Origin: Eutrigla gurnardus
Lineage: Eukaryota > Chordata > Actinopteri > Perciformes > Triglidae
Assembly: GCA_963514095.1 (NCBI GenBank)
Contig: OY741266.1
Coordinates: forward strand, 14,255,797 to 14,319,796
DNA: 64,000 bases
Direction: 5' to 3'
The notes beneath the pieces were generated by a model. The model was not told where the DNA came from and did no database searches. It saw only the letters and a program-made list of their open reading frames with translations. Positions 50,496 to 61,006 of the stretch are shown in pieces. The stretch's first letter is position 1, and every line of letters begins with the position of its first letter. The translations under genes and the position numbers were made by a program.

Positions 50496-50565
50496 CACAC
50501 ACATTTCTAGAAGGATGAATTAGAGCACAACTGTCAAATAAGACAAAAATAATCTTGGCTGCATA

Positions 50566-52290
50566 ATTTACATTTAGGGCATTTAGCAGATGATTTTGTC
50601 CAAAGCGACTTACAATAAGTACATTTGTCGAAAGAAAGAAACCACAACATATCATTGCCGATAAAGTAAGAGCTAAAAAGTAGAAACAAGTGTTAGGCCC
50701 TAGTCTGAGTAACGTAGTAGCTGTTCAGCAAACATACCTTAAGAACAACAGTGCTATGATCAAAGTGCTATAGCTAAAAACATAGAAGTGCTATATTTTT
50801 TTTGGGGGGGGGGGGGGGGGGGTGTTAGTGGGTCATGCTATGTAGAGTCGAGGTGAAGTCTGAACAGGTGAGTCTTGAGCCTTTTTCGGAAGATGGCAAG
50901 TGACTCTGCTGTCCTGACATTAGTCGGGAGTTCGTTCCACCACTGAGGACCAGAACAGAGAAGAGTCTGGACTTTGCTGAGCGACATTTGTTTGATTTCA
51001 GCGATGGTGGTACCAGCCGGCCAGCTGAAGTAGAGGAGCGAAGTGCTTGCGTCCGGGCGTGTGGTTTGACCAGTGTTTGAAGGTAGATGGGTGCCGTTCC
51101 ATTGATGGCCCTGAAGGCCAGTGCCATTGTCTTGAATTGGATGCATGCTGCAACAGGGAGCCAGTGGAGGTCACGGAGGAGGGGGGTCACATGGGAGAAT
51201 TTGGGTAGATTGAAGACAAGGCGTGCTGCAGCGTTCTGGATACGCTGCAATGGTTTAGGAGTTGTGTTGCATCCTTTGTGAGGAAAGTCTGAATCCTGCA
51301 GATATTGTTGAGGGCAAATCTGCAGGATCGGGCCACAGCAGTGATGTTGGGGGTGCAGGATAGTTGGTCATCGAGGATTACACCCAGGTTCCTCACAGTT
51401 GACGAAGGCAATACTGTGATGCCCTCGACAGTGACCGACAGGTCCATGCGAGGGCAGTCTTTTCCTGGGATGAAGAGGAGTTCGGTTTTATTCAGGTTAA
51501 GCTTGAGGTGATGTGCAGTTGTCCAGACAGAGATGTTAGGAGTGAATGAGGAGCTGATGTCATTTACTTTCTTGGTAAAGTAAGTTGCAAAGTCATCAGC
51601 AGTAAGGGAGGAAGGAGGGGGAGGGGTAGGAGGGGTGAGGAGCGAGAGAACATGGAGAAGAGTTTCCTGGGGTTGGAGGCAGAAGAGTTGATCCTTGACA
51701 GGTAGAAGGCAGATTTAGCTGCCGAAACAGTTGAGGTGAAGTCAGAGAGGAGGTGGTGGTAGTGAGCAAGGTCCTCATTCTGGCTCGATTTCTTCCATTT
51801 TCTCTCTGACGCTCGCAACAGTGATCTGTTGGTTCGTAGATGTTCGGACAGAGAGTGTCCAAAGAAGAGGAGAGTGAGGACATCAGGATGGAGGAGGCTT
51901 CCTCAGTAGGCATTAAGGAGAACTGTTATTTGGATGGTAGTGAGGAGATAACAGTTGAGGAGAGAGCGGAGGGAGAGAGGGATTTCAGGTTGCGGCGGCT
52001 GATGACAGTTCGAGGCGTAGAGGGAAGGGACATGGTGTGGGCTCCATGGGGAGGGAGAAAGTCACAAAGTGGTGGTCGGACACGGTGAGCGGGGTAACGG
52101 AGAGTGCCGAGATGCCACAGGATCTTGTGAAGACAAGGTCAAGTTGGTTCCCGGCCCGGTGGGTGGGTGGAGAGGGGGAGAGTGTGAGATCAAATGTGGA
52201 GAAGAAGTCAATGAATTCAGATGAGAGCAGCTTTCCTGGGTGGATGTTGAAGTCACCGAGGACGACGGCTGTATTCCAATAAACCGTCCT
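50566..52290 (-). mobile_element. L2-like LINE copy D, longest remnant (endonuclease end to 3' tail)
   Basis: Read on the minus strand. It starts in the AP endonuclease (AVVLGDFNIHPGKLLSSEF; RAGNQLDLVFT; SDHHFVTF) and continues into a linker (ASERKWKKSSQNEDLAHYHH, SAAKSAFYLSRIN, LTADDFATYFTKKVNDISSS). It then jumps to a late reverse transcriptase part (HLKLNLNKTELLFIPGKD, TVRNLGVILDDQLS, FALNNICRIQTFLTKDATQ) and, after another deletion, to LQRIQNAAARLVFNLPKFSH, LLRDLHWLPVAACIQFKTMA and LAFRAINGTAPIYLQTL. The tail contains a poly-C tract (50,804-50,822 on +) and ends in CTAAATGTAAATT. Frameshifts, stops and the missing polymerase core make it inactive. Confidence 0.85.
50804..50822. repeat. 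Poly-G tract (19 bp) inside LINE copy D
   Basis: Homopolymer matching the poly-C near the 3' end of copy C, so probably part of this LINE's 3' UTR. Confidence 0.85.
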
Positions 52291-54579
52291 CTGCTCTCTT
52301 CCAAGCGATATAAGTATAAAAAAATAAGTATAATTGAGATTGGCGTCAATACCAAATGTATTTCAGTTCATTGCGAAGAAGAACGTTTTTCCCATTCTAA
52401 TGATTGAGTCAGCTCTGTGATAAAAGTCTTGTTGAAGCGCATCTGTTCATACGTGAAAACCTTCTTCTCACTCGCTTTAGCTCAGTGCTTGAATATGAAT
52501 TTTCCTTTTCAAAACAAGTTCAAAGTTGTGAACAGATATACATTTCTCATTCATTCAACGACCACGTGAACGTGATTTTGCTGATCAAAAGTGATGATTT
52601 GACTCTCAGTGAAATCGTTGTGTTCTTAAAAATTCAGAAAATGATTTCATCGTTTGAGACATCACAAAATGCTCCATTCAGTTATCAAAATATTTCAGAC
52701 TTACATGTATATCACACACATAATGTGTGTTATACAGTATGTTACATACTGTGGGGAGGTTGCTTTTTACTTCTCTACTGTAGATATTTTTCATTGTTGC
52801 ATGTTATATTTATTTTATTTTGTTGTTATTTTTTTTTTTAAATCAATGTTATTAACACACAAATGCACTTTTCCCTTATTGACTCTTCCCTGTAAATGTT
52901 TACCCATTATTGAAATGTCTGTTGAAGTCAGTGGCAACACAAAGAGTTTTTTAAAAAAAAGAGGGATTTCTATATGAGAAACATTTCTAGGGTTGACTGC
53001 GATGGTGAAAAGACGTATATACATTTTTATCCAAACATCTGAACAACTGACATAATACTGAGGTTTGGGTTGAGAGTTGTTGTGGCCCCTGAAAATGTTG
53101 TGACAATTGTCGTTACATTTAAGAGAATTTTAAGACTGTTTAAAAGAAATGAGCATTAGGGATTGAAATAAAATAATAATTTAACAAAATGCAATTGTAT
53201 TTTATCGACGTTACATTTTATATTCATAATTGGATGGATGGATGGATGGATGGATGGATGGATGGATGGATGGATGGATGAATGAATGGATGGATGTTTT
53301 TTATTGTTTTATTTCAGATGAGATGATGCATTCAGTATAATCCACTATGGAATAACTGGGTTAAGATCTATTCATGATAAATGAAGACGAAGCTGTTTAA
53401 ATCTGTTGTGGTGCTGACTTGCACGGTTTGAATTGTTTCGAAGTTAGATAAACCAAGACTCAAATCTGAAGTGAGCAAGCAGGTTAAATCGGAGGACGTG
53501 TTGCAAAAATAAATTCAATGCTGAACTCGACCACATGCTGGTTCTCCTCCAGTGCTGATCTATCCGGGGTGCCTCTCCCCAGCTGAGAGGTAGTGCTGCG
53601 CAGTAACCAGAACGAGATTACGCTGCAGGGCTGCAGCTATCTTCGTGGAGATTAAGGTTTTTGCAACAGCGCTGTGGCTCTCAGGACTGATTCAGTGTAG
53701 CTCAATGAGGAAACACTTTGCTCACAGAGACCTGCATACTTTCAAATTACATCCAAAGTTAGAGTGCTTAAGATGGGCATCTTTATTAAGCAGAAGCTAC
53801 CTAAAGGTGTAATATCACACTGAGCACAGATGAAGGTGAAGAAATAGAACATGTGACTGCATCAAGACAAATAACAGTAATGTGCTATGCGTATGTTGTC
53901 TCTTTGTGGGAACGGAAGCCATTCAAACTCATCTCTCTAGGACCAGTATAAATTTGTCTCTATAAATGTGATTAAACAATGGTGCCGTGGTTGTCTTGGC
54001 AACCACTGGGAGCAGGTCGCAGTGGAAAAAAAATACACTCTCCTGTCTGTGCCGAGGCAACTGTAGCTTTCTCGTTTACTCCTCTGTTGTGACATCATTA
54101 GCCGGGAGTGGCGGGTAACTCATATGAACAGGTGTTAAAGGCCATGAGAAGTGTGCATTTAGCACCAAGGTGAGACACTGAGAGGAGTGATTGGAGTGTT
54201 GCATGCTGATTTCATCGTCACGCTGCTTATTCACTGTGAGCAGAGAAATACCTGTATGGTGTAATGTAATGCAATACAGTAGCAACACATAGCCTAGTGG
54301 CTTATTCAAATATTCACTCTTGTTTAGCTCTACTTTAGATGTGTGTTGTCTCTGTGGTACAATTGAAGGATGTATGTGTATACATAAACTTATTTAAACA
54401 TATATATAATTTTAGGACATTTTTGTCAAACTACTGATTTTACTGACAAAGAAAGTGAGTAATAATAATCACGTTTTAAAAACTATGATAACTATGTTGT
54501 GTTTGTTTTTCTGCCATGAGGCACTCGAGTATAACGTTCTCTTTTTTTGTGCTTACTTGGTCAAAGTTCTGAACTTTGT
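52291..54579. other. Intergenic, no gene recognised
   Basis: Holds a (GGAT)n array at 53,231-53,296; nothing else assigned. Confidence 0.55.
53231..53296. repeat. (TGGA)n tetranucleotide microsatellite
   Basis: About 16 units with one GAAT variant near the end. Confidence 0.96.
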
Positions 54580-54725
54580 TCAACCTTTCTTTGTCATCTT
54601 GTCGATGATAAAGAAGATGAGTTGAGTGAAAACCACAAAGGCTTTCAGTGCAGTCCATCCACAGAAAAGAAGAAAATCAAAGAATAAACTCCGGGCAAAC
54701 CAGGTTGAGCCAGACTGGGGAATCT
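54580..54725 (-). CDS. Unknown gene, terminal exon candidate with TM segment
   Basis: 146 nt = 2 + 48 codons with stop. Preceded by a strong pyrimidine tract (TTTTTCTTTTCCTGTTCCTC then AG). Encodes IPQSGSTWFARSL followed by about 28 mostly hydrophobic residues with a single internal Lys, then DKMTKKG and the stop. No AATAAA was found close downstream on this strand. Confidence 0.45.
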
Positions 54726-55655
54726 CTGAGGAACAGGAAAAGAAAAACATTGACCACTGAGTCCATAAATGCACACAAGATGAAGAAGTAAATAAAGTTA
54801 CACAAGAGTCAATGCATACTTACTTGGACAACATAGATCCAAAACAGATTGCATGCTGGGAGTATACACATTCAGTTGAATCTTAAACTGCCTTTTCCAT
54901 TTTGCTGTATTATTTTTTTCCTTAGTCAAGTCCATATTTAATAAATCCAGCTCACCAACATCACCACAACAGAAACAACAAGGCTTTCTACCTGTGAATT
55001 CAAATATATTTTACAACAAACAGCCAAGAGGCTTAATGGGAGAAAAAAAACGTAAAACATACAACAGCTCACTTTTTCACTCAGCGATTACTTATTTACT
55101 GCTGCCTCTCCGTTTTCTTGCTGCTCCCGTCCTGTCACACGCTGGCACAGTTTTCTGCACTGTTCATAATATTCATAAAAACCAACACAAAAATGTGTCT
55201 GTATCTCCCAGTTGTTTGATGCATTCAGGCGCATATATTCCCACAGTCAGTCCCAAATGTTTCACACTCGCTCTTTTATTTCTGGAGAACCGGGAGACAC
55301 AAGAGACACACTGGGACACAGTCTCGTACATGAGGACTGTTAGATTCGTGAAATCACAATGGGAGCTAAGATCTTATAAATAATATTGTCAACAACCAAT
55401 CAGCCTACAGGAATTATTTAACAAGCCGAAGCACCTGCTTAATATTGTCTCCACACAGGTGTTTGCACTTGTTTTGGTTGATTACACTTCTGCTCGGGGC
55501 TCTTTCGTTGTACAAACTGCCTGGTTGACAACTCTGTGGCTTACCTTTGTAGCACCTATTAGGATGGGATGACTCCCACCATTGTGGATCTTTTAGGTAA
55601 ATGCAGGCTGGAGACGTCTCCTTGAACTCCCAGAGTGACTCCAGAACTGAAACAC
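54580..55655 (-). CDS. Unrecognised minus-strand gene, last three exons (candidate)
   Basis: Three exon candidates on the minus strand, 55655-55545, 54991-54824 and 54725-54580, join in frame into 140 residues ending in TGA. Each begins after a CAG acceptor, and the two internal donors are GTAAGC and GTAAGT. Both introns are phase 1, and the first exon also starts in phase 1. The protein has a Trp/Cys-containing first exon (CIYLKDPQWWESSHPNRCYK), a CC-F-CC motif in the second exon followed by a charged, hydrophilic stretch (AKWKRQFKIQLNVYTP) and LDLCCP. The third exon is strongly hydrophobic (SLFFDFLLFCGWTALKAFVV, then FTQLIFFII) with a short basic end DKMTKKG. This suggests a membrane protein with one or two C-terminal TM segments. 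I do not recognise the family. The first exon has no ATG, so 5' exons are missing or the locus is a pseudogene. Confidence 0.45.
54824..54991 (-). CDS. Unknown gene, exon candidate 2
   Basis: 168 nt = 2 + 55 codons + 1. Acceptor TTGAATTCACAG, donor CCAA then GTAAGTATG, a near-perfect match to consensus. Only this frame is fully open, and it is the one demanded by both neighbours. Contains CCFCC and one NNT sequon. Confidence 0.47.
55545..55655 (-). CDS. Unknown gene, exon candidate 1
   Basis: 111 nt = 2 + 36 codons + 1. Acceptor CACTCACACAG, donor AAAG then GTAAGC. No in-frame stop. Encodes VSVLESLWEFKETSPACIYL and KDPQWWESSHPNRCYK. Confidence 0.45.
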
Positions 55656-56194
55656 CTGTGTGAGTGTGCAGAGCTGTCAAAGCGTTGATGCATAACTGGT
55701 GTACAGCAACATTTACATACGTTGTTGTGGGTTGTGGGTTGTGGGTGCACCACGTTATACAACTTTGCCGTACGTGGTTCTAATTGGCCCCAAGCTAACC
55801 TGATCAATTAAAACCAATGTTAGGATGGAGAAGGATGTAATTTGGGTCAATAGTAGCTATAAAACTAGTTTAAAATCTGAAGTTCTAGTTCAAGACTTCT
55901 CTTTGGACCTTCGGTTTAGACATAAATGATTCATCTGAAATTTACTGTATAATATAACTGAGCAGTCTGGCAGAATCTAAGTCCACTGCACCACTCGTAA
56001 AGGCTGTAGTAGAACAAGTTTAATGACATTTCTGCCCCAAAAATCACAATGGGGAACGACGTGGTTTGCACTGGACCACATCAGCACGGCCCTTTAAGGA
56101 TCCTCTCAGTGCCTAAGACTGCTGGATATGGTTCCCATGGCTGCAGGCTCACATGTCAAAGTAAAACCAGGGTTAAGGTGCTGATGAAACACTT

Positions 56195-56489
56195 GGAATA
56201 TGGCAGGGTTCTCGGTAGGGTTCTTGTTAGCACCCTAAGAAGGTGGAAAGGTTCTTGATAGAACCCCCAGAGAGGGTTCTGGGTGGAAACATTGAATCGT
56301 AGTAGAGTTTTGTGTAGAAACTCCAATCGTGGGTTCTGAGTGGAACATTTTACAGATGCTTCTAGAACCCTTTGAAAGATTCCACGTTGTACCCCTATAA
56401 AAGGTACACGATTGAAAAAGGGGCTCTCTTATGAGGACAAGCAGAAGAACCCTATCTAGTTCTGGTTAGAACCTTTATTTCTAAGAGTG
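56195..56489 (-). repeat. MITE-like repeat (CACTCTTAGAAATAAAGG family)
   Basis: Read on the minus strand it starts CACTCTTAGAAATAAAGGTT, then CTAACCAGAAC, CTGCTTGTCCTCATAAGAG and CCCC, the same order as at 45,021. The body is dense in AGAACC/GGTTCT motifs (at least eight), typical of this repeat type. The other end is unclear. Confidence 0.55.
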
Positions 56490-58013
56490 CTGTCATGGTC
56501 TATGTGCTGTGTGTGTTCTAATTATGACCTTGAGGCATTCATTAGCAGGGTCACAGACTGTGACACTATATATGTGTAATACATAATAATAATCCATGTT
56601 TATTGTTTTATAGGCATTTTCGCTGATATAAAACTATTTTACAGCCAATATTCATACAGTAATGCCCCATACTCCATTGGAGGATTCAGTTATAAACCAA
56701 ATCTAAGCCATAATGACTTAATGAACCAACAGATCCAATCAGACGAAAGTGTCACGAGTGCCCTGCTAGATAAACAGCGAGACTCTTTGTGATCTCATCT
56801 TGGTTTGCTGATTAAATGCTACTCGTTCAAGAGTGACTTCATCTCCCAAACTCCATTTCCTGTAATCACTTGGATTGTGGCAGCGGGACCCTCCGAGAGC
56901 CAAGTGGCACTCTGCCCATGTCGGAGAAACTAATCAAGCAAACAGGGTTTGACTTGTAATTTGTCCAGTCAAATACCCCATTTGACCTGCAATTAAGGTG
57001 CCGTGTAGAGGTCAGAGCCAGAGTTTGATGTTTAACAGCAGCATTAAGTGGGGACACTTTCTGAGAGAAATGGGTTCAGGTGTGTTAGGGGGGCTTCACT
57101 TACACAAACAGGCAATTACTTTGTCTCATTGTTTTTGTTATGGTTTACTTTGGTATTTTTAGATTATGTGACTACTAGTTCTTTAGGAGTACTTCACACA
57201 AATAGGAAATGCTTAAAAATACAGTCCCATATAAAACAATATTTGTATTATTTTATATTTAGAATGAGTATGAATGAGCCCCTTAATCTCTTCTAATTTT
57301 GTTTTGTTATGTCATTAAAAAAGGGGCTGCAACTTATGTGTCATTATGCATCCCAACATGACAATAAACGACCCTTGAATTTTTACAAATGTCTTTGGCA
57401 CACATTGAAGTGACTGATGTCGATCATCCGCTCGACCATCTATGAGCCGATGACGTGTCTCCCAGCGCTCTTTCAAAACTCCCGGGAATCAGGCTCCATC
57501 AATGCTCTCCTGGTGTGGATGACCCAGTCAGTCAGAGAAGCACAGGGTGAGCATGGGTTATTCAAATGCATTTCTTTGCCATAAAACTTAATTGTGTCAG
57601 TTTTTAAAAGGCGATGTTCAGGCTGCAGGCAAATCTGATTTGTTTCTTAAATCAGATCTAAGACTGATTACACTGTTATTTGGAAGTGATCACATAGTAT
57701 TTGTATGTCCAGACCATGAATGTGTAAACAGAACTGGATGCAGCATGGAGGCGCCGTCCTGTTCATTCTGACAAAAGTTGCTCAACGGCACATGAAGCAA
57801 AAAAAGGTTTGGTCATGTTGTTCTTTAGCCCGGCCTCCCAGCCCTTATTCCGGCCTCGGCCTCATTCACATGGATGGAGGGAGGAAAAATAACTCTAATC
57901 TTGGGTTCCCTTTTAGTGCATATTACAACTTTTAGGACCCTAATGATGTAAAGTAGGGCTATTCAAGTGTTCACCCTGGGACATTGATTCACCTATCAAA
58001 ATCATCCACTGAG

Positions 58014-58110
58014 TTACAGACGTCTCTACCCAACGTCAGTCTATGGGGGAAAGTCTTTTTGGGTCCAATGGCATCACGTGCTGGACCCGTAAATCGTAAT
58101 TCTACTGTTT
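58014..58110 (+). repeat. Short fish dispersed repeat segment
   Basis: GTTACAGACGTCTCTACCCA, AGTCTATGGGGGAAAGTC and TTTTTGGGTCCAATGGCATC resemble a repeated segment seen widely in fish. From memory only. Confidence 0.35.
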
Positions 58111-59390
58111 TCTCACTATTTGCTTCAAAGCCTCCTGGGGATTTTGTCCAGACATCACTGACCTATCTGCATGGGTTACTGTGGTAACGACGTAGGTGTC
58201 TGTCAGGACGTAGCCATGCTGGTGGAGCAGCGTTCCAACAAGGAAGCATTCGTGGTGTTAACTCCTCCGTCGCACCAGACAGACTCGGTGACATCCTGAT
58301 GTGTAAGAGTTCTAAAATTGAAGGTTTTTTCACTGACTATTTGAACATTCAAACTGAGAGCGTATTTCACTGGGATTTGCAACACTGGCTTTCAACAGAG
58401 AGATGTAGATGGGGTTTCTTAGTTTAGGAGTGTTTCACATGTTGAGGAGGACACTTTTCATTATTGCAAAACCCTTTGAAATATGGTCTGAATGCGAGTG
58501 TTCAATCGTCTTCAAATAGTACAAAAGCTTTTTTTTTTACGTTTGAACCACTTCAGAACCTGGTTCCATGTGATTAAGTTTGGGCCTTATCTTACACATT
58601 AGACCTTTTTTAAGAAGGAAGGGGGGGATTTGTTTCATGCTTGTACAGTTTGATTTAATTGTTTATTTTCCCTGGTTTTGTTTTTGTCTGTTTTATTGTA
58701 AATGTATTGAATGAACATTCTTCATGTTCTATTTAAACTGCTGCATAATCAATCCATATATATTGTAGACTTTTTGACATGGTTTTCTTTGTCCTTTTAA
58801 CTTGAAACTGTTACGGTACTATGGTAATGTAACTTGTGATGTGCTGGTGGTTGGCTAGTTTTCAACCTATGGCCAGGGAGCATTTGGAACATTTAAAAGG
58901 CATTTAATAAACCGCTATGGTAAAAAAAATTCCTTCAGAACTGGTTTAGAATTTAGATTTTTTCTACACTCATTAAGATGTTAAATAGATTGCCATGGCA
59001 ACTTATGCTCCAAAGCAGGTTATGTATGTTGCAAGATAAGAGATCAATGCCGTTAAAAGCAGTCAATGACCAATCAGTTCTCTTGGAAAATGTCTTCACC
59101 GTCCCTAGAAGATCTTGTTAAGTTCAGTGTGCAGATTGTGAGAGGATCTCCTCGGAGGGAATGCATTCAGAGACATGATATTTTTTACAAAAGACCTTGT
59201 CAGAAAACCTGCAGCCACAGAACTACTAGATAACTTAATTGTGTTTTCTGGCCACTTACCTTTCCACAGAAAAGAGAGGGCTTTTACAGCAGGTAGTCAC
59301 TAACCTATGTCTATAAATAATGCAGACCATATAACATAAATTGTTGTAGGCTGTTAAAATGCAGTAAATGCAGCCTACACTTTTCATAGG

Positions 59391-60000
59391 GTTCCTCAGT
59401 TTGATCGGTGCCATCGATTGCACCCACATCCCATCTCTGCTTGCGTGTGTGAAAATGATGAAAGTGTAGGCCTATTTGAAAGCTACATGTGTCTTTGTCT
59501 TTTTGTCACTGATGTGTTTGGTTGCTTTTAACAAAAAACCTTCCCTTTTGGAAATGAAGGAGCCTACACCATCACTGTCAATCTAAAGGATAAATAAGGA
59601 CACTCATCGTTTGTGACCGTCGGTGCTTACAAACCAGATGCCCGGTCAGTCCATGACGACCAGATATTCAGAGCGTCTGCACTCTGCAACAGATTTGAGC
59701 AGGGTATGGAAACTTAAAATGATTTAACTGCATTGTGTTAGTGTGTGTCTTTTTCCATCTTCAGGGAGGTAAAGTGGAGAGCTGATACCTTTAATCCCAA
59801 CCGTGATGCAGGGCCACAAAGAAGATACAATACAGAGCCTTCGGCATCCTGAAAGCACAGTTCACCTGTGTGGGCTCAGAGTGGCCCCGGACCAAGCATG
59901 CTTACAGCATGTGTTGTGTTCCACAACGCTGCTACAATCAGGAAAAACATCCCAGTGATGTTGTGGACGCCATCACCCTCGACCACACATGGCAGGGCTG
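59391..60000 (+). pseudogene. PIF/Harbinger (HARBI1-like) transposase remnant
   Basis: Three frames carry ordered pieces of a Harbinger transposase. GAIDCTHIP (59,407-59,433) has the first catalytic Asp. NEGAYTITVNLK follows, then GAYKPDARSVHDDQIFRASA with LCNRFEQG (second Asp region), then FGILKAQF and LTACVVFHNAATIRKNIP at the C-terminus. The segment between (normally DRGYP...) is missing or unreadable. Several frameshifts and stops make it inactive. Terminal repeats were not located. Confidence 0.8.
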
Positions 60001-60111
60001 TAAGAGTTCATAACACACAAAGAACAACCTTTTATTTTCTTTTTAATTTGCAAGTCTTTATTAATGCTCTACTTTTGTTCTCCTGTTCCCGAGGAAATAG
60101 AAATACATTTG

Positions 60112-60470
60112 TTTAATTGTTTCCCATGCCTGGGAATAAATTATGTTGCTGAATGACCTTCTTTTCAAACTCTAATTTCTTCACCTCCAGTTTAAGCTTT
60201 TTTAATTATTTTTTGTATTCTGTATCAAGTGTTTTGTTTTCGATTTCCAATTCAAGAGTCTTTTCTCTTTTTTTTTAAGGGACCTCACATCATGTGCTTC
60301 AACTTGAGCCGGTTCCTGAGAAAATAATGCGTTACGGATAATACGTTTTGGTTTAATTGTTTCTCATGCCTGGAAATAAATGATTTGACTGAATAACCTT
60401 TTTAGAATTCAATGTCAAGTTATTTTCTTTCAATGTCCAATTCAAGGGTCATTTTTTTGTACTGGCATCT
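60112..60470 (+). repeat. Imperfect tandem duplication, about 240-bp period
   Basis: TTTAATTGTTTCCCATGCCT (from 60,113) recurs as TTTAATTGTTTCTCATGCCT (from 60,354). Both are followed by GG(G/A)AATAAAT, CTGAAT(G/A)ACCT and later TCCAATTCAAG(A/G)GTC. It directly follows the Harbinger remnant. Confidence 0.7.
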
Positions 60471-60635
60471 CATAGACACACGTCACTACTTTAAGTTAAG
60501 GTTAAACCATTACCATTTGCAATGCAGATTTTCATACATTTAAGAAAAGACAATATTGATATCTGCATTGTTTCATCTACTGTTATAACATTGTGTTCTT
60601 ACAAATACACATAGCATGTTTTTCATTATTGTAAA

Positions 60636-60656
60636 GGGGGGGGGGGGGGGGGGGGG
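60636..60656. repeat. Poly-G tract (21 bp)
   Basis: Homopolymer, G-quadruplex-capable in principle; length may be uncertain. Confidence 0.9.
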
Positions 60657-60967
60657 TCATTGTGAAGCCACTTGTTTCTCCATTTCTGTATTATTTGGTT
60701 GGGAAATGGTTCTCCGGGTTCTTCCCAATCCCCTGAATCTGGAGGGAGCTGGGGAATCACTACCTCCATACTATTAAATCTGAATTAACATTATTATATC
60801 AACCTAGTACAGTAAGTTGTCGAGGATAAAGATGAAATGAATGTGAGGGCACGGTTATTTCTGACTTGAGCTTGAGTTCAGTTGTGCGTTGTCTTTTGCT
60901 TTTCCCTCAAGAAAAAAAATGGGGGCTTAATAACCTGGAGCTATAGTTCGATACCAAGTATATTTAC

Positions 60968-60969
<2 letters not shown>

Positions 60970-61005
<36 letters not shown>
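60970..61005. repeat. (CA)n microsatellite
   Basis: About 18 units. Confidence 0.96.

Positions 61006-61006
<1 letters not shown>

Larger units (their letters stand above)
44176..50565. other. Intergenic, no gene recognised
   Basis: Holds (CA)n (44,413-44,458), a MITE-like fragment (45,021-45,120), a poly-G tract, a dispersed repeat (45,955-46,330), three long (GT)n arrays and a CT-rich block. Open frames here lack family resemblance. Confidence 0.55.
55656..59390. other. Intergenic; upstream of the unknown gene on the minus strand
   Basis: I searched for a first exon with ATG and a phase-1 donor on the minus strand and found none convincing. Contains the MITE-like repeat (56,195-56,489), a short repeat segment at 58,014-58,110 and a 43-codon open frame at 57,417-57,546. 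Confidence 0.5.

Noticed and set aside
54994..55383. 129-codon plus-strand frame opposite the unknown minus-strand gene
   Set aside because: Starts and ends without supporting signals, lies in the inferred intron and shows no domain.
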